Below, in pieces: positions 38,590 through 47,253 of a stretch of DNA of 64,000 nucleotides. The notes below the pieces were generated by a model. That model was not told the DNA's origin. It saw nothing but the letters and a program-made list of their open reading frames with translations, and made no database searches. The stretch spans positions 3,071,270 to 3,135,269 of the forward strand of contig NZ_BDUB01000001.1 in the NCBI RefSeq assembly GCF_002218065.1. The letters run 5' to 3'. Positions within the stretch are counted from its first letter, which is position 1. Each line of letters opens with the position of its first letter. A program made the translations under genes and the position numbers. The DNA is from Nodularia sp. NIES-3585. GTDB taxonomy: Bacteria > Cyanobacteriota > Cyanobacteriia > Cyanobacteriales > Nostocaceae.

Positions 38590-38634
38590 AAAAAAGCTAG
38601 ATGTTGGCAAGTACAGTTTTTGTCTCCATCTAGC
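38590..38634 (-). terminator. Terminator of the PEP-CTERM protein gene
   Basis: On the minus strand GGCTAGATG pairs with CATCTAGC across a loop of about 23 nt, and TTTTTT follows. It lies 31-75 nt beyond the stop at 38665. Confidence 0.8.
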
Positions 38635-38664
38635 CTTTATTTATTAATTTAATGATCGGTCTTG

Positions 38665-39477
38665 TTAGTCCTTAACTTGCAGCTTCTGTTTACGCTTCAT
38701 CTGGGAGGTGACACCGAACACACCCAAACCGAGCAAGCCAATTATAGAGGCTGGTTCAGGAACAGGTGTGGGAAGAATTTCTGAAGTAATCTTTTCCTGC
38801 ACTACTGCGCCAAACTCCTCAAAGGTGTTTGCTGTTCTGAGGAAAGCCGGAACACCAGTGGCATTAATGCCGCCAATTACATTATTTGTATAGAAAGCTG
38901 GAAGACCAAACTCGTTACCGATAACTATACCGTTAATTGCATCAACACCAGCAACTAGAGCAGCATTCCGGGCAGCGGCTGTATTAGCACCGTCGTTTGT
39001 AGAACCGTCACCAGATATATCGATAACCCAGCGCTGTCCATCAAAGTCGTTGGTTGAGAAACCGGGTACGGCAAAATTGAGGGCAGAACCAATAGCAGTC
39101 AATCCACTGAAAGGACGTGCTGCTAAGGCGATCGCGTTAGCAAAGTCTTGTGAAGCTGTTACACTATCAATTAAAGTCCAACCCACCGATTCTTGCTGCT
39201 GATTTGCTCCAGACCAATAGACCAGGTTGACAGCAATTTTGCCGATAGATCCCTCAGAGATAAAGTTGTTGAAAATGTCTGGATTTGAGAAAGCATCGAC
39301 ATAACCATTTCTTTGCAGAATAAACTCGTTATTATCTACGCTGCCAGATACATCAACGAGTAGCGAAAGTTCTAAATCTACCAGAGTGGCAGCATTAGCG
39401 GCTGTAGATATGCTTAAAACTGATAAACCACAAAAAATTGTGGTTAGTGTTGTACGCAAAAAGTTGGAAGTTGTCAT
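38665..39477 (-). CDS. DUF1194 / von Willebrand A-like exported protein with PEP-CTERM tail
   Basis: 270 residues. Signal peptide (LRTTLTTIFCGLSVLSISTAANA), then a VWA-like domain starting LELSLLVDVSGSV (MIDAS DxSGS), with IDISGDGSTNDG as a second metal-site segment, typical of DUF1194. The C-terminus is a PEP-CTERM sorting signal: VPEPASIIGLLGLGVFG, then basic MKRKQK. Predicted to be exported and processed by an exosortase, probably binding other surface or matrix molecules. Single gene with its own terminator. Confidence 0.88.
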   Translation of the reverse strand: MTTSNFLRTTLTTIFCGLSVLSISTAANAATLVDLELSLLVDVSGSVDNNEFILQRNGYVDAFSNPDIFNNFISEGSIGKIAVNLVYWSGANQQQESVGWTLIDSVTASQDFANAIALAARPFSGLTAIGSALNFAVPGFSTNDFDGQRWVIDISGDGSTNDGANTAAARNAALVAGVDAINGIVIGNEFGLPAFYTNNVIGGINATGVPAFLRTANTFEEFGAVVQEKITSEILPTPVPEPASIIGLLGLGVFGVTSQMKRKQKLQVKD

Positions 39478-40112
39478 AATTGACCTTATTACATCAAAAA
39501 AGTAGATATTGAGTCGGAAACAGCTTTTTAGAACACTGTGTATCTATGCGCCAAAACTTTAGTAAAACAGCCCATGAGCGAAATTTTTTGGGAGTACCTG
39601 TTACTTAAATTTTTAAAGCGATCGCACATACTGAAATATGCTAAATGCCTAACAATTCGGCACTTTTCTGACTTTTCCAGCATTGGCGACGTTTTAACTT
39701 CAGCAGTAAATATTTAATAATTTACCTTTACTAAGTAAAACCTCGTAAGTTTACTTTTAGACAATACTATGTGGTTTATGTCTTTTGCTAGTATTATTCC
39801 GGATCTTTATATAAAAATTACATAGTAAAGTTAAATTACAAAAATCCTGGATATTAGAAATTACAGGGGTTATACGGCAATTTTTTGGTGAAATAGACCG
39901 AGAAAGTGATTATATGTTTGTGAAGATTGTATGTAGTTGAAATAAATGATCATTCAATAACAGAGTACGGGTTTACACTGAATAAATATCAAGTTTTTAT
40001 AATGAATTCAGTAATAAGTGCGATCGCGCCATATCTGAATTAATTAGTAACTATTCACATTCGCTAGATAGCCTTTACAAATAGGTATCTTTATTTAAAA
40101 ATATAGAAAAAG
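39478..40112. other. Gene-free AT-rich region
   Basis: About 630 nt with no open frame of note. It includes HIP1-like GCGATCGC at 39618 and GCGATCGCGC near 40020. Near 39484-39510 a GACCTTATTACATCAAAAAA phrase repeats one found at 38575-38596, so the DUF1194 gene is flanked by a short direct repeat (TTATTACATCAAAAAA). Otherwise nothing recognised. Confidence 0.45.
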
Positions 40113-40221
40113 GACGTTGCTGATTTATGGTATAAATTTTGTTGTTTCGCATAAAGGCTGGAAGTGTCTACCTTTAAACCGGCTAAAACCATATTAATTT
40201 ATACGCTAACTCAACAACGTC
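40113..40221. repeat. MITE-like element with GACGTTG ends
   Basis: 109 bp. The left end GACGTTGCTGATTTATGG and the right end (complement) GACGTTGTTGAGTTAGCG are inverted repeats, continuing into GTATAAATT on both sides. Flanks read AAAAAG and AAAATT, so a short AAAA-type target duplication is possible. No coding capacity. A related end (GGCGTTGCTGAATTG) occurs near 12075. Confidence 0.65.
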
Positions 40222-40265
40222 AAAATTTTTACAGTCGCGAGAGTGTCAAAGGAATGATATTTAAC

Positions 40266-41888
40266 TCACCAAGTAACGCGATCGCTCCATTTTTCTGTCA
40301 TCTTGGTACTAATGCCTGATACTCTAGTTAAATCTGCTAGAGATGTAAATTTTTGCTGCTGACGAGCAACTGTGATTTTTTGTGCTAATTTTTCACCTAC
40401 TCCCGGAAGCGTGACTAATTCTTCTACAGTTGCTGTATTGATATTTACTGGTTTACTTTCTAGAGACTTGCTAGATGTCGGACTTATTATCTGAGGACAC
40501 TGTTTTTCTTCTGCGGCAATTCTTTGCTGAACTGATGGTGGTACACCAATTTTAGCATCGCTATAAAGACGAGAAAATTCACGCACGTAATGGGCTGCAA
40601 TCGTAGGATTTTCCACTATTAACAGTGTTTCATCGTTACCATTATTGGCAACTTTCGACCAATTATGAGAACCTGTAATAACTGTTTGTTGATCAATTAC
40701 AGCAAATTTATGATGCAATAAATCACCTTTAGCTAAGGTAGGTATACCAACAGTAGTCAAAGGATTTTGCCAAGGATTATTATCAACATCATATTTACAA
40801 TTATTACTCAGTGCTATTCCCATCATATCTAAGGCTTCGCTATAGTAACGATAGGCAAATTGTGAATCAATTAAAGCCCTAATGGAAACATTATTTTGAT
40901 GACGGATTTTGAGAATATTAGAAAGACTCTGTTCGGAAAAAACAAATAATGCCATATCAATAGATTTTGTGGCAGAATCTAAAGTTTTTCCGATTAAACC
41001 ATTACTAGATTTATACCAAGGTTGGGTGGGAGAAGTAGGCGAAAAATGTACAGTGATTTTGGTGTCACTTAATGTTATAGTTTGAGGCGATCGCATTGGT
41101 TTTTGCAAGCCGAATCTACTATCTGGCTTACCTCCTGGTCCATCCCCCCACATCAGATTAAATTCCTCAGTAAATAAAATAGCTAATTCTGGGCTATCAA
41201 TTTCTAAGAAATTATTGGCATTGCCTAAACTACTGAGATTTGTATAATCACCGTGAATATCACTCAAAGTGAAATTAGCTGAAGTTTTAATTACCCAACG
41301 ATTATCAACAATCACAAATTTGTGATGCATCAAATTACTGCCGGCTGAACCATCAGCACGATCATCTATCCAGGGAATTTTGGCATTTTCTAAAATTATT
41401 AATGCGTCTCGTTGATTTATTTCTTCGGGACTCAGTTGATTATCTTGATTCAAATCAACAAAATTATAAAATTCCTGATAACGGGCTTGTTCTCTAGGCG
41501 TTAATTTTTGGACTTCCCCAGATGTTAAACTACTCCAAGGGCGACTGTAATTATCTTCTAAAATTACCCTGACTTTAATACCCGCTTTTTGTCTCTGGGC
41601 TAATGCTTGAGAAATTTTAGGTAAACGCAATTCTTGAATAGCTACATCCACGCTGGTTTTAGCTTGAGAAATAGCATCAATAATCTGTTGTTCTAAGTTA
41701 TCCCCCAGGCGAGTTTGTTGGCGGTAAGGTTCTTTGTATTCTGAAGCCTGGGAGTGATTAAAGTAAACTTGAACTAATGTATCTTGTGGTAAGGCTGCTA
41801 GAAGCTGATTTTTGGCTGGGATTTTTTGACAAGCTGCTATGGCGAGAACCAGCAAAAAAATCACGAAATATTTTCGTTGCGGAAACAT
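40266..41888 (-). CDS. Lipoprotein with two PLD motifs, EF-hand and C-terminal helix-hairpin-helix
   Basis: 540 residues. Signal peptide with lipobox LAIAAC (Cys20), so anchored outside the cytoplasmic membrane. PLD module 1: HHKFVIVDNRW (His188-x-Lys190-x4-Asp195) with TSANFT. Between its strands sits an EF-hand-like loop, DLNQDNQLSPEE (145-156), predicted to bind calcium. PLD module 2: HHKFAVIDQQ with TGSHNWSKVANNGNDE. The C-terminal ~60 residues (VNINTATVEELVTLPGVGEK, FTSLADLTRVSGI) form a ComEA-like helix-hairpin-helix that binds DNA. The combination points to a calcium-responsive extracytoplasmic nuclease, perhaps for DNA use or uptake. ATG at 41888 chosen; a GTG at 41894 is possible. 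Confidence 0.85.
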   Translation of the reverse strand: MFPQRKYFVIFLLVLAIAACQKIPAKNQLLAALPQDTLVQVYFNHSQASEYKEPYRQQTRLGDNLEQQIIDAISQAKTSVDVAIQELRLPKISQALAQRQKAGIKVRVILEDNYSRPWSSLTSGEVQKLTPREQARYQEFYNFVDLNQDNQLSPEEINQRDALIILENAKIPWIDDRADGSAGSNLMHHKFVIVDNRWVIKTSANFTLSDIHGDYTNLSSLGNANNFLEIDSPELAILFTEEFNLMWGDGPGGKPDSRFGLQKPMRSPQTITLSDTKITVHFSPTSPTQPWYKSSNGLIGKTLDSATKSIDMALFVFSEQSLSNILKIRHQNNVSIRALIDSQFAYRYYSEALDMMGIALSNNCKYDVDNNPWQNPLTTVGIPTLAKGDLLHHKFAVIDQQTVITGSHNWSKVANNGNDETLLIVENPTIAAHYVREFSRLYSDAKIGVPPSVQQRIAAEEKQCPQIISPTSSKSLESKPVNINTATVEELVTLPGVGEKLAQKITVARQQQKFTSLADLTRVSGISTKMTEKWSDRVTW

Positions 41889-42017
41889 CTGCACGGTAAT
41901 TTGCTAAAAGTGGATTGGGTATGAACACATTTATATTTCCCAACCGGTAACAGCAGATGATCAAATCCAGCCATTGATGCAGAAGCCTTCAGATTTTTTC
42001 ACACAATTATTGATAAT

Positions 42018-43166
42018 ATGCAAATATATTTAGATTACAGTGCCACTACTCCCACTCGCCCAGAAGCGATCGCAGCTATGCAAACAGCCCTGAATCAACA
42101 ATGGGGCAATCCTTCTAGCTTACATGAGTGGGGACAACGCGCCGCCACAATGGTTGAACAAGCCAGAATCCAAGTTGCAGATTTAATTAATGCGGCTAAT
42201 CCAGAATCTATAGTTTTTACTGCTGGTGGTACAGAAGCTAATAATTTAGCCATTATGGGCATTGCCAGATTATACACTTTACCGCAACACATAATTATTT
42301 CCCAGGTGGAACATTCCGCCATTTCGGAACCAGCGCGGTTATTGGAAATGTGGGGTTGGGAAGTAACGCGTCTGGGTGTGGATAGCAAAGGGAGAGTAAA
42401 CCCTCTGGATTTAACAGCAGCGTTGCAAGATAACACTGTTTTAGTTTCGGTGATTTATGGACAAAGTGAAATCGGTACTATCCAACCAATTACCGAGTTA
42501 GGAAATATTACTCAACAGCATGGAACTTTATTTCACACAGATGCAGTCCAAGCTGCGGGACGTGTACCCATAGATGTGCAGAAATTGCCAGTAGATTTAC
42601 TCAGTCTTTCCAGTCATAAAATATATGGACCCCAAGGGGCTGGGGCGTTGTATGTGCGTCCGAATATCGAATTAGTGCCTTTGTTAGGTGGTGGTGGACA
42701 AGAAAGGGGATTGCGTTCTGGGACTCAAGCCGTACCTGCGATCGCAGGTTTTGGAATTGCCGCCGAATTAGCTATGGTAGAATTACGGAGTGAAATACCC
42801 CGATTAATTAAGTTGCGCGATCGCCTATTTGCTGAGTTAGCAGATATTCCTAGTTTAATTCCTACAGGCGATCGCAATCATCGTTTACCTCATCATGTAA
42901 GTTTCTGTCTAGAACACGCCGATGGTAAAAATCTTAGTGGTAAGGCTTTGGTTAGACAAATGAATCTGGCTGGTATTGGTATTAGTGCCGGTTCTGCCTG
43001 TCACAGTGGTAAACTTAGCCCTAGTCCTATACTCTTAGCAATGGGTTATCCGGAATCAGCTGCTTTGGGAGGGGTGCGCTTGACTTTGGGGCGTGATACT
43101 ACAGAGGCTGATGTTGATTGGGTGGCGATGGTGTTTAAGCAAGTTTTGCAGAGGCTGATCTGCTGA
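42018..43166 (+). CDS. Cysteine desulfurase (NifS/IscS-like)
   Basis: 382-residue PLP enzyme releasing sulfur from cysteine for Fe-S clusters and thio-cofactors. YLDYSATTPTRPEA at the N-terminus, FTAGGTEANNLAIMG (cofactor loop), SLSSHKIYGPQGAGALYV with the PLP Lys, and the flexible loop SAGSACHSGKLSPS with the catalytic Cys. No nif genes surround it, so it is a general-purpose or thiolation desulfurase; which one is unclear. ATG at 42018. The XPB helicase gene starts 81 nt downstream, with GCAGAGGCGCAGAGGCGCAG tandem repeats between (43185-43205). Confidence 0.92.
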   Translation: MQIYLDYSATTPTRPEAIAAMQTALNQQWGNPSSLHEWGQRAATMVEQARIQVADLINAANPESIVFTAGGTEANNLAIMGIARLYTLPQHIIISQVEHSAISEPARLLEMWGWEVTRLGVDSKGRVNPLDLTAALQDNTVLVSVIYGQSEIGTIQPITELGNITQQHGTLFHTDAVQAAGRVPIDVQKLPVDLLSLSSHKIYGPQGAGALYVRPNIELVPLLGGGGQERGLRSGTQAVPAIAGFGIAAELAMVELRSEIPRLIKLRDRLFAELADIPSLIPTGDRNHRLPHHVSFCLEHADGKNLSGKALVRQMNLAGIGISAGSACHSGKLSPSPILLAMGYPESAALGGVRLTLGRDTTEADVDWVAMVFKQVLQRLIC

Positions 43167-43247
43167 GGGAAATATGGATGAGTGTCACGCAGAGGCGCAG
43201 AGGCGCAGAGAGGAAGAGATGTTATTTTATTTCTGGAAAGTTCCTAA

Positions 43248-44816
43248 ATGGCTCGTACACCTACGTTAAAATTTGATCGCGGGACATTAATTTTACATCC
43301 ACCGCCACGGGGTAAGGGTTGGATGGATTATGCTACTTGGGATGATCGGGTGGAAAAGTTTCGCATTCCCGCCATGAGATATCGGGCTTTGGTGGAAGCG
43401 TTACAAGCTGAAGATGTTTATTTTGTGGATGAGGCTAAGGAATTTTATCCGGTGGATTTAATTCCGAGTATGGAAATGGAGCCTTATCCGCACCAAGTTG
43501 AGGCTTTAGCCGCTTGGAAGTTGGAGGGTAGGCAGGGGGTTGTGGTGTTACCTACGGCGGCGGGAAAGACTTATTTGGCACAAATGGCGATGCAATCTAC
43601 ACCCCGCACTACCTTAATTGTGGTTCCAACTTTGGATTTGATGCATCAGTGGTATGCTCATTTAGTAGCAGCGTTTCCTGATGCTGAGGTGGGTTTGTTG
43701 GGTGGTGGTTCACGCGATCGCACTGCAATATTAGTGGCGACTTATGATAGTGCGGCTATTCATGCGGAAACCTTGGGAAATAAGTATGCTTTGCTGGTGT
43801 TTGATGAATGTCATCATTTACCTACGGATTTTGGCAGAGTAATTGCAGAGTATGCGATCGCACCTTATCGTTTAGGATTGTCAGCAACACCAGAACGCAC
43901 TGATGGGAAACACGCTGATTTAAATATTTTGATTGGTCCGGAAGTTTATCGCAAACGGGCTGAGGATTTGGCGGGGAGTGCTTTAGCGAAGCATGAAATT
44001 GTGCAAATTAAGGTGAAGTTATCACAGCATGAGCGAGAAAGATACAATACATTAATTCAAACTCGCAATGATTTTTTGCGCCAATCGAAGATTTCTTTGG
44101 GAAGTATTCAAGGTTGGCAAATGTTTGTGAAAATGAGTGCGCGATCGCCTGCTGGACGTAGGGCTATGTTAGCACATCGGGAAGCGAAAAACATTGCTTT
44201 GGGTACTGATGGTAAGTTAAGAATTTTGGCTAATTTGTTGGCTGAACATTTCCCGGAAAGGATTCTCATTTTTACGGCTGATAATGCGACGGTTTATAGT
44301 ATTTCTGAAAAGTTATTAATTCCGGCGATTACTCATCAAACTCCTGTTAAGGAACGTCATGAAATTTTAACTAAGTTTCGGGAGGGGGAATACAATACTT
44401 TGGTGGCTTCTCATGTGTTGAATGAGGGGGTTGATGTTCCTGCTGCTTCTGTGGCGATTATTTTGTCGGGGACTGGTTCGACTAGGGAATATGTTCAGCG
44501 TTTGGGTCGGGTTTTGAGAAGGGGGAATGTGGCTAATAAGCGGGCGATTTTGTATGAGGTGGTGGCTGAGGATACTAGTGAGGAGGGGACTTCGGCGCGG
44601 CGTAGGGGGGTGGATATCGAACCGCCAAGTCGCCAAGGTCGCCAAGGGAAGAGGGGGAGTTTACAGGTTGTTTATGGGGGTGGGAAAGGTAGTACTCCGA
44701 AGGCTGCGGAACAGGTAGAGATTAAGTATTCAACGGATAAGAATAATGTTACCGACGGATTTACTGAGTCATCGCCAAAACGGAGAGGAAATTATTCCGA
44801 AGAGGTTGAAGATTGA
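43248..44816 (+). CDS. XPB-type superfamily 2 DNA helicase
   Basis: 522 residues. The N-terminal damage-recognition-like part (~1-80) is followed by the helicase core: Q/PYPHQ motif, Walker A LPTAAGKTYLA, DECHH box (VFDECHHLPT), motif III LSATPERTDG, a thumb-like helical insert (about 235-300), motif V SHVLNEGVDVPAAS and motif VI EYVQRLGRVLRR. This is the archaeal/bacterial XPB family, 3'-5' helicases that open DNA in repair. The last ~65 residues are low complexity, and residues 457-467 (EPPSRQGRQGK) are encoded by a dispersed repeat. The 3' end overlaps the Bax1-like gene by 71 nt. Confidence 0.92.
   Translation: MARTPTLKFDRGTLILHPPPRGKGWMDYATWDDRVEKFRIPAMRYRALVEALQAEDVYFVDEAKEFYPVDLIPSMEMEPYPHQVEALAAWKLEGRQGVVVLPTAAGKTYLAQMAMQSTPRTTLIVVPTLDLMHQWYAHLVAAFPDAEVGLLGGGSRDRTAILVATYDSAAIHAETLGNKYALLVFDECHHLPTDFGRVIAEYAIAPYRLGLSATPERTDGKHADLNILIGPEVYRKRAEDLAGSALAKHEIVQIKVKLSQHERERYNTLIQTRNDFLRQSKISLGSIQGWQMFVKMSARSPAGRRAMLAHREAKNIALGTDGKLRILANLLAEHFPERILIFTADNATVYSISEKLLIPAITHQTPVKERHEILTKFREGEYNTLVASHVLNEGVDVPAASVAIILSGTGSTREYVQRLGRVLRRGNVANKRAILYEVVAEDTSEEGTSARRRGVDIEPPSRQGRQGKRGSLQVVYGGGKGSTPKAAEQVEIKYSTDKNNVTDGFTESSPKRRGNYSEEVED
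44618..44646. repeat. Dispersed CGCCAAG repeat within the XPB coding sequence
   Basis: CGAACCGCCAAG followed by TCGCCAAGG and TCGCCAAGG corresponds to an intergenic repeat seen as AACGAACCGCCAAG plus TACGCCAAG units at 15080-15113 (complement). Here it is read in frame as part of the helicase tail. Confidence 0.65.
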
Positions 44817-45969
44817 TCAGAAGAGTATTGAGTTGGGGAATGAGTTGATTGGTTGTTTTGAGGCGGCGAAAGGGAAGTCTCAGGGGGTTTTGGAACGTCA
44901 ACTTTTGGATTTGGAGGGTGATGCTACTGATTATCGGGTGAAGCGGGGTTTGGCTTATATTCTCAAGAGTAGTTTCTGTACTTTTGAGGTGGTGAGTCCT
45001 CTGGAACCGCCTATGTTACGGGAACGAGTGTTTGCTTTGGCGGCGAAGTCGGTTCCTAGTGCGGAATCTACTCAGGTGACTTTAACTAAGATTGCTGATG
45101 AGTTGAGTCAGGAGTTGGAACGTGAGGTTTTGTTGGAACAGGTGCGCGATGGTTTATATGCTGATTTGGCGGAAAATAAGATTTTAACTAATTTTGATGC
45201 GCCGAGTCCGGTGGATTTATTAAATAGATATAATTTGTCTCAGGTACAGGGAATTTTTTATAAAGCCAGTAAGTTAATTTTAAATGCTCATCGTAATGTT
45301 CCTGGGGAATATAAGCTGTTGTTTCGTTATTTGAAGTTGTTTCAATTGATGGCTTATATTGAAGGAGATGCTGACCACGGGTTTACAATTACCGTTGATG
45401 GTCCGACGAGTTTATTTAATCCTAGTACGAGATATGGGTTAGCGATCGCTAAATTAATTCCGGCTTTACTTCATGTCACCAAATGGAGTCTTTCGGCGAC
45501 TTTACAAACTCGTGATCCTTATACCAAAGCATGGAACACGGGAAGATTTACACTCAATTCTGAATGTGGCTTAGTGTCTCACTATTCCAAGGGTAAGCCT
45601 TACGATAGTATGCTAGAGTCATCCTTTGCCGATAAATGGGATGCACTCAAAACAGACTGGGTATTAGAGCGAGAAGTGGATTTATTACCAGTTCCTGGTA
45701 GTGTGATGATTCCCGATTTTCGGTTAGTCCATCCTGATGGTCGTGACTTCTTATTAGAAATAGTTGGTTATTGGCGACCAGAATATTTACAAAAGAAATT
45801 TTATCAAGTGCGGAGTTCTGGATGTGACAATTTAATTTTAGCAATTTCCGAAAGATTGAATTTAGAAAAAGCCGGAGTAAAATTAGATAATGTCCCCGCA
45901 AAAATTGTGTGGTTCAAAGATAAGTTATTACCAAAAGCAGTATTAGCAGTAATCGAGGATGACGTATGA
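44746..45969 (+). CDS. Bax1-like nuclease (DUF790), XPB partner
   Basis: 407 residues. The N-terminal two thirds are helical and fit the DUF790/Bax1 pattern (LLDLEGDATDYRVKRGLAYI, VLLEQVRDGLYADLAENKIL, LLNRYNLSQVQGIFYKA). The C-terminal nuclease part carries YDSMLESSFADKW, then IPDFRLVHPDGRDFLLEIVGYW and a following Lys region, a PD-(D/E)xK-like arrangement. In archaea Bax1 binds XPB and cuts DNA near the unwound bubble, so this pair likely forms a repair-type helicase-nuclease. The ATG at 44746 lies inside the helicase gene. The stop overlaps the antitoxin start (ATGA). Confidence 0.9.
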   Translation: MLPTDLLSHRQNGEEIIPKRLKIDQKSIELGNELIGCFEAAKGKSQGVLERQLLDLEGDATDYRVKRGLAYILKSSFCTFEVVSPLEPPMLRERVFALAAKSVPSAESTQVTLTKIADELSQELEREVLLEQVRDGLYADLAENKILTNFDAPSPVDLLNRYNLSQVQGIFYKASKLILNAHRNVPGEYKLLFRYLKLFQLMAYIEGDADHGFTITVDGPTSLFNPSTRYGLAIAKLIPALLHVTKWSLSATLQTRDPYTKAWNTGRFTLNSECGLVSHYSKGKPYDSMLESSFADKWDALKTDWVLEREVDLLPVPGSVMIPDFRLVHPDGRDFLLEIVGYWRPEYLQKKFYQVRSSGCDNLILAISERLNLEKAGVKLDNVPAKIVWFKDKLLPKAVLAVIEDDV

Positions 45970-46208
45970 AAAGTATAGAAACAATAGCCACAGTCACAAA
46001 AGACGGTAAAATTACAGTACAATTACCGCCTGATATCCCAGCAGGTGAGCATCATGTAGTGATAGTAATTGAAGAAAAATATACAGATGAGAAAGTGGAG
46101 AGTCAGGAAAAGCGTCCTCCTTTAAACTTTCCCGTGCATAATTGTGGTCTTGGTTCTGAAAATCTTTCTTTAAGACGTGAGGATATGTATGGTGATTGGG
46201 GAAGGTAA
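45966..46208 (+). CDS. VapB-like antitoxin, coupled to Bax1 gene
   Basis: 80 residues. The N-terminal beta-rich part (IETIATVTKDGKITVQLPPDIPAGEHHVVIVIEE) is followed by a tail ending SENLSLRREDMYGDWGR, which is typical of cyanobacterial antitoxins paired with PIN toxins. The ATG overlaps the Bax1 stop by 4 nt and the gene overlaps the toxin start by 20 nt, so all are probably translated from one message. The N-terminal part may bind DNA; the C-terminal part should mask the toxin. Confidence 0.85.
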   Translation: MKSIETIATVTKDGKITVQLPPDIPAGEHHVVIVIEEKYTDEKVESQEKRPPLNFPVHNCGLGSENLSLRREDMYGDWGR

Positions 46209-46641
46209 TCCTGTTTTTTTAGATACAAATATCCTAGTATATGCTAGTCAAATTCAGTCTCCATTTCACATAGCCGCGATATCAGCTATGCAAAGTTTAT
46301 ATGATGTGGGTGTGGACTTGTGGATTAGCCGACAAATATTGCGGGAATATTTAGCTACTCTTACCCGTACTCAACAATTTACCAACCCATTACCCATTGC
46401 AACAGTAATTGAGGATGTTGTCTATTTTCAAACCCGTTTTCGGGTAGCTGAAGATAGTTCTCTGGTAACAGATAGGTTACTAAATCTCATTGAGCAAATT
46501 CCTAGCGGTGGTAAGCAAGTTCATGATGCCAATATTGTCGCCACCATGCTAGCTTACAATATCCCTCAATTACTCACCCACAACACAAGTGATTTTGCCA
46601 GATTTGCTAACTTAATTACTGTCTTGCCTTTGCAGGAGTAA
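46189..46641 (+). CDS. VapC-type PIN-domain toxin
   Basis: 150 residues with all expected acids: Asp12 (VFLDTNILVYA), Glu53 (QILREYLATL), Asp113 (KQVHDANIVATM) and Asp135 (HNTSDFARF). Predicted Mg-dependent RNase restrained by the upstream antitoxin. The ATG at 46189 has a GTGAGG site about 7 nt upstream, so it is preferred over a GTG at 46177. Unlike the PIN protein at 10706, the second acid is intact. It ends a four-gene overlapping run starting with the XPB helicase. Confidence 0.88.
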   Translation: MVIGEGNPVFLDTNILVYASQIQSPFHIAAISAMQSLYDVGVDLWISRQILREYLATLTRTQQFTNPLPIATVIEDVVYFQTRFRVAEDSSLVTDRLLNLIEQIPSGGKQVHDANIVATMLAYNIPQLLTHNTSDFARFANLITVLPLQE

Positions 46642-46645
46642 CTTT

Positions 46646-47206
46646 TTAAACTTTTATCATATTGAGTATATCATCTCGTGTTTCTTCAGGCAATTTACCA
46701 TTTGTATAAACAACGAACTTGGCTAAATCATGATTTGAATGATGCTTCACAAAATGTTCGTTAAAATCAACGCCATTACTCACAATTCCACCATTACGTT
46801 CATTAAGAATTTGGATAGACTCTTCTAAATTTGGAGAAGGAAGAATCAACACGACATTTTCATAAGGCGCTAAAACTCTTTGTACTCGTTGGAAAAGTTC
46901 ATTGTCTTCAAAAACAGAATGTCCTGCACCAAAATCAATCACACAATTTTTATGTTCAGAAAGTAATCTTGCCACTGCGTAGGCTTCAAAGGGTTTCCAA
47001 TAACGATAAATCCCTTCAAATCCTGCTTCTTCTCTTATTTGCTGTGCGAGTTCTGCATCATAATTTATTTCCTGATAATAATCCAATCGTACATCGTCCA
47101 TAGAACACTGTGAAATTCCTAAGTTTTGAGCGAGGAGTTTTCCCAGAGTGCTTTTACCTGTACCAACTGGGCCAATGAGAATAATATCTGAAATCAGATG
47201 GCTCAT
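46646..47206 (-). CDS. P-loop kinase of the shikimate kinase-like family
   Basis: 186 residues. Walker A GPVGTGKSTLGKLLA near the N-terminus, then SMDDVRLDYYQEI, where shikimate kinases have their metal/substrate Asp. CVIDFGAGHSVFEDNELF resembles the shikimate kinase VIALGGG region but lacks GGG, so the substrate is probably different. The C-terminus is helical. Converges with the PIN toxin gene with only 4 nt between. Small-molecule kinase or nucleotide-binding protein; exact role unknown. Confidence 0.75.
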   Translation of the reverse strand: MSHLISDIILIGPVGTGKSTLGKLLAQNLGISQCSMDDVRLDYYQEINYDAELAQQIREEAGFEGIYRYWKPFEAYAVARLLSEHKNCVIDFGAGHSVFEDNELFQRVQRVLAPYENVVLILPSPNLEESIQILNERNGGIVSNGVDFNEHFVKHHSNHDLAKFVVYTNGKLPEETRDDILNMIKV

Positions 47207-47253
47207 TTTAAATTGAAATAGCAGCTAAACAAAAAAGTTAAAGGCTTAATTAC

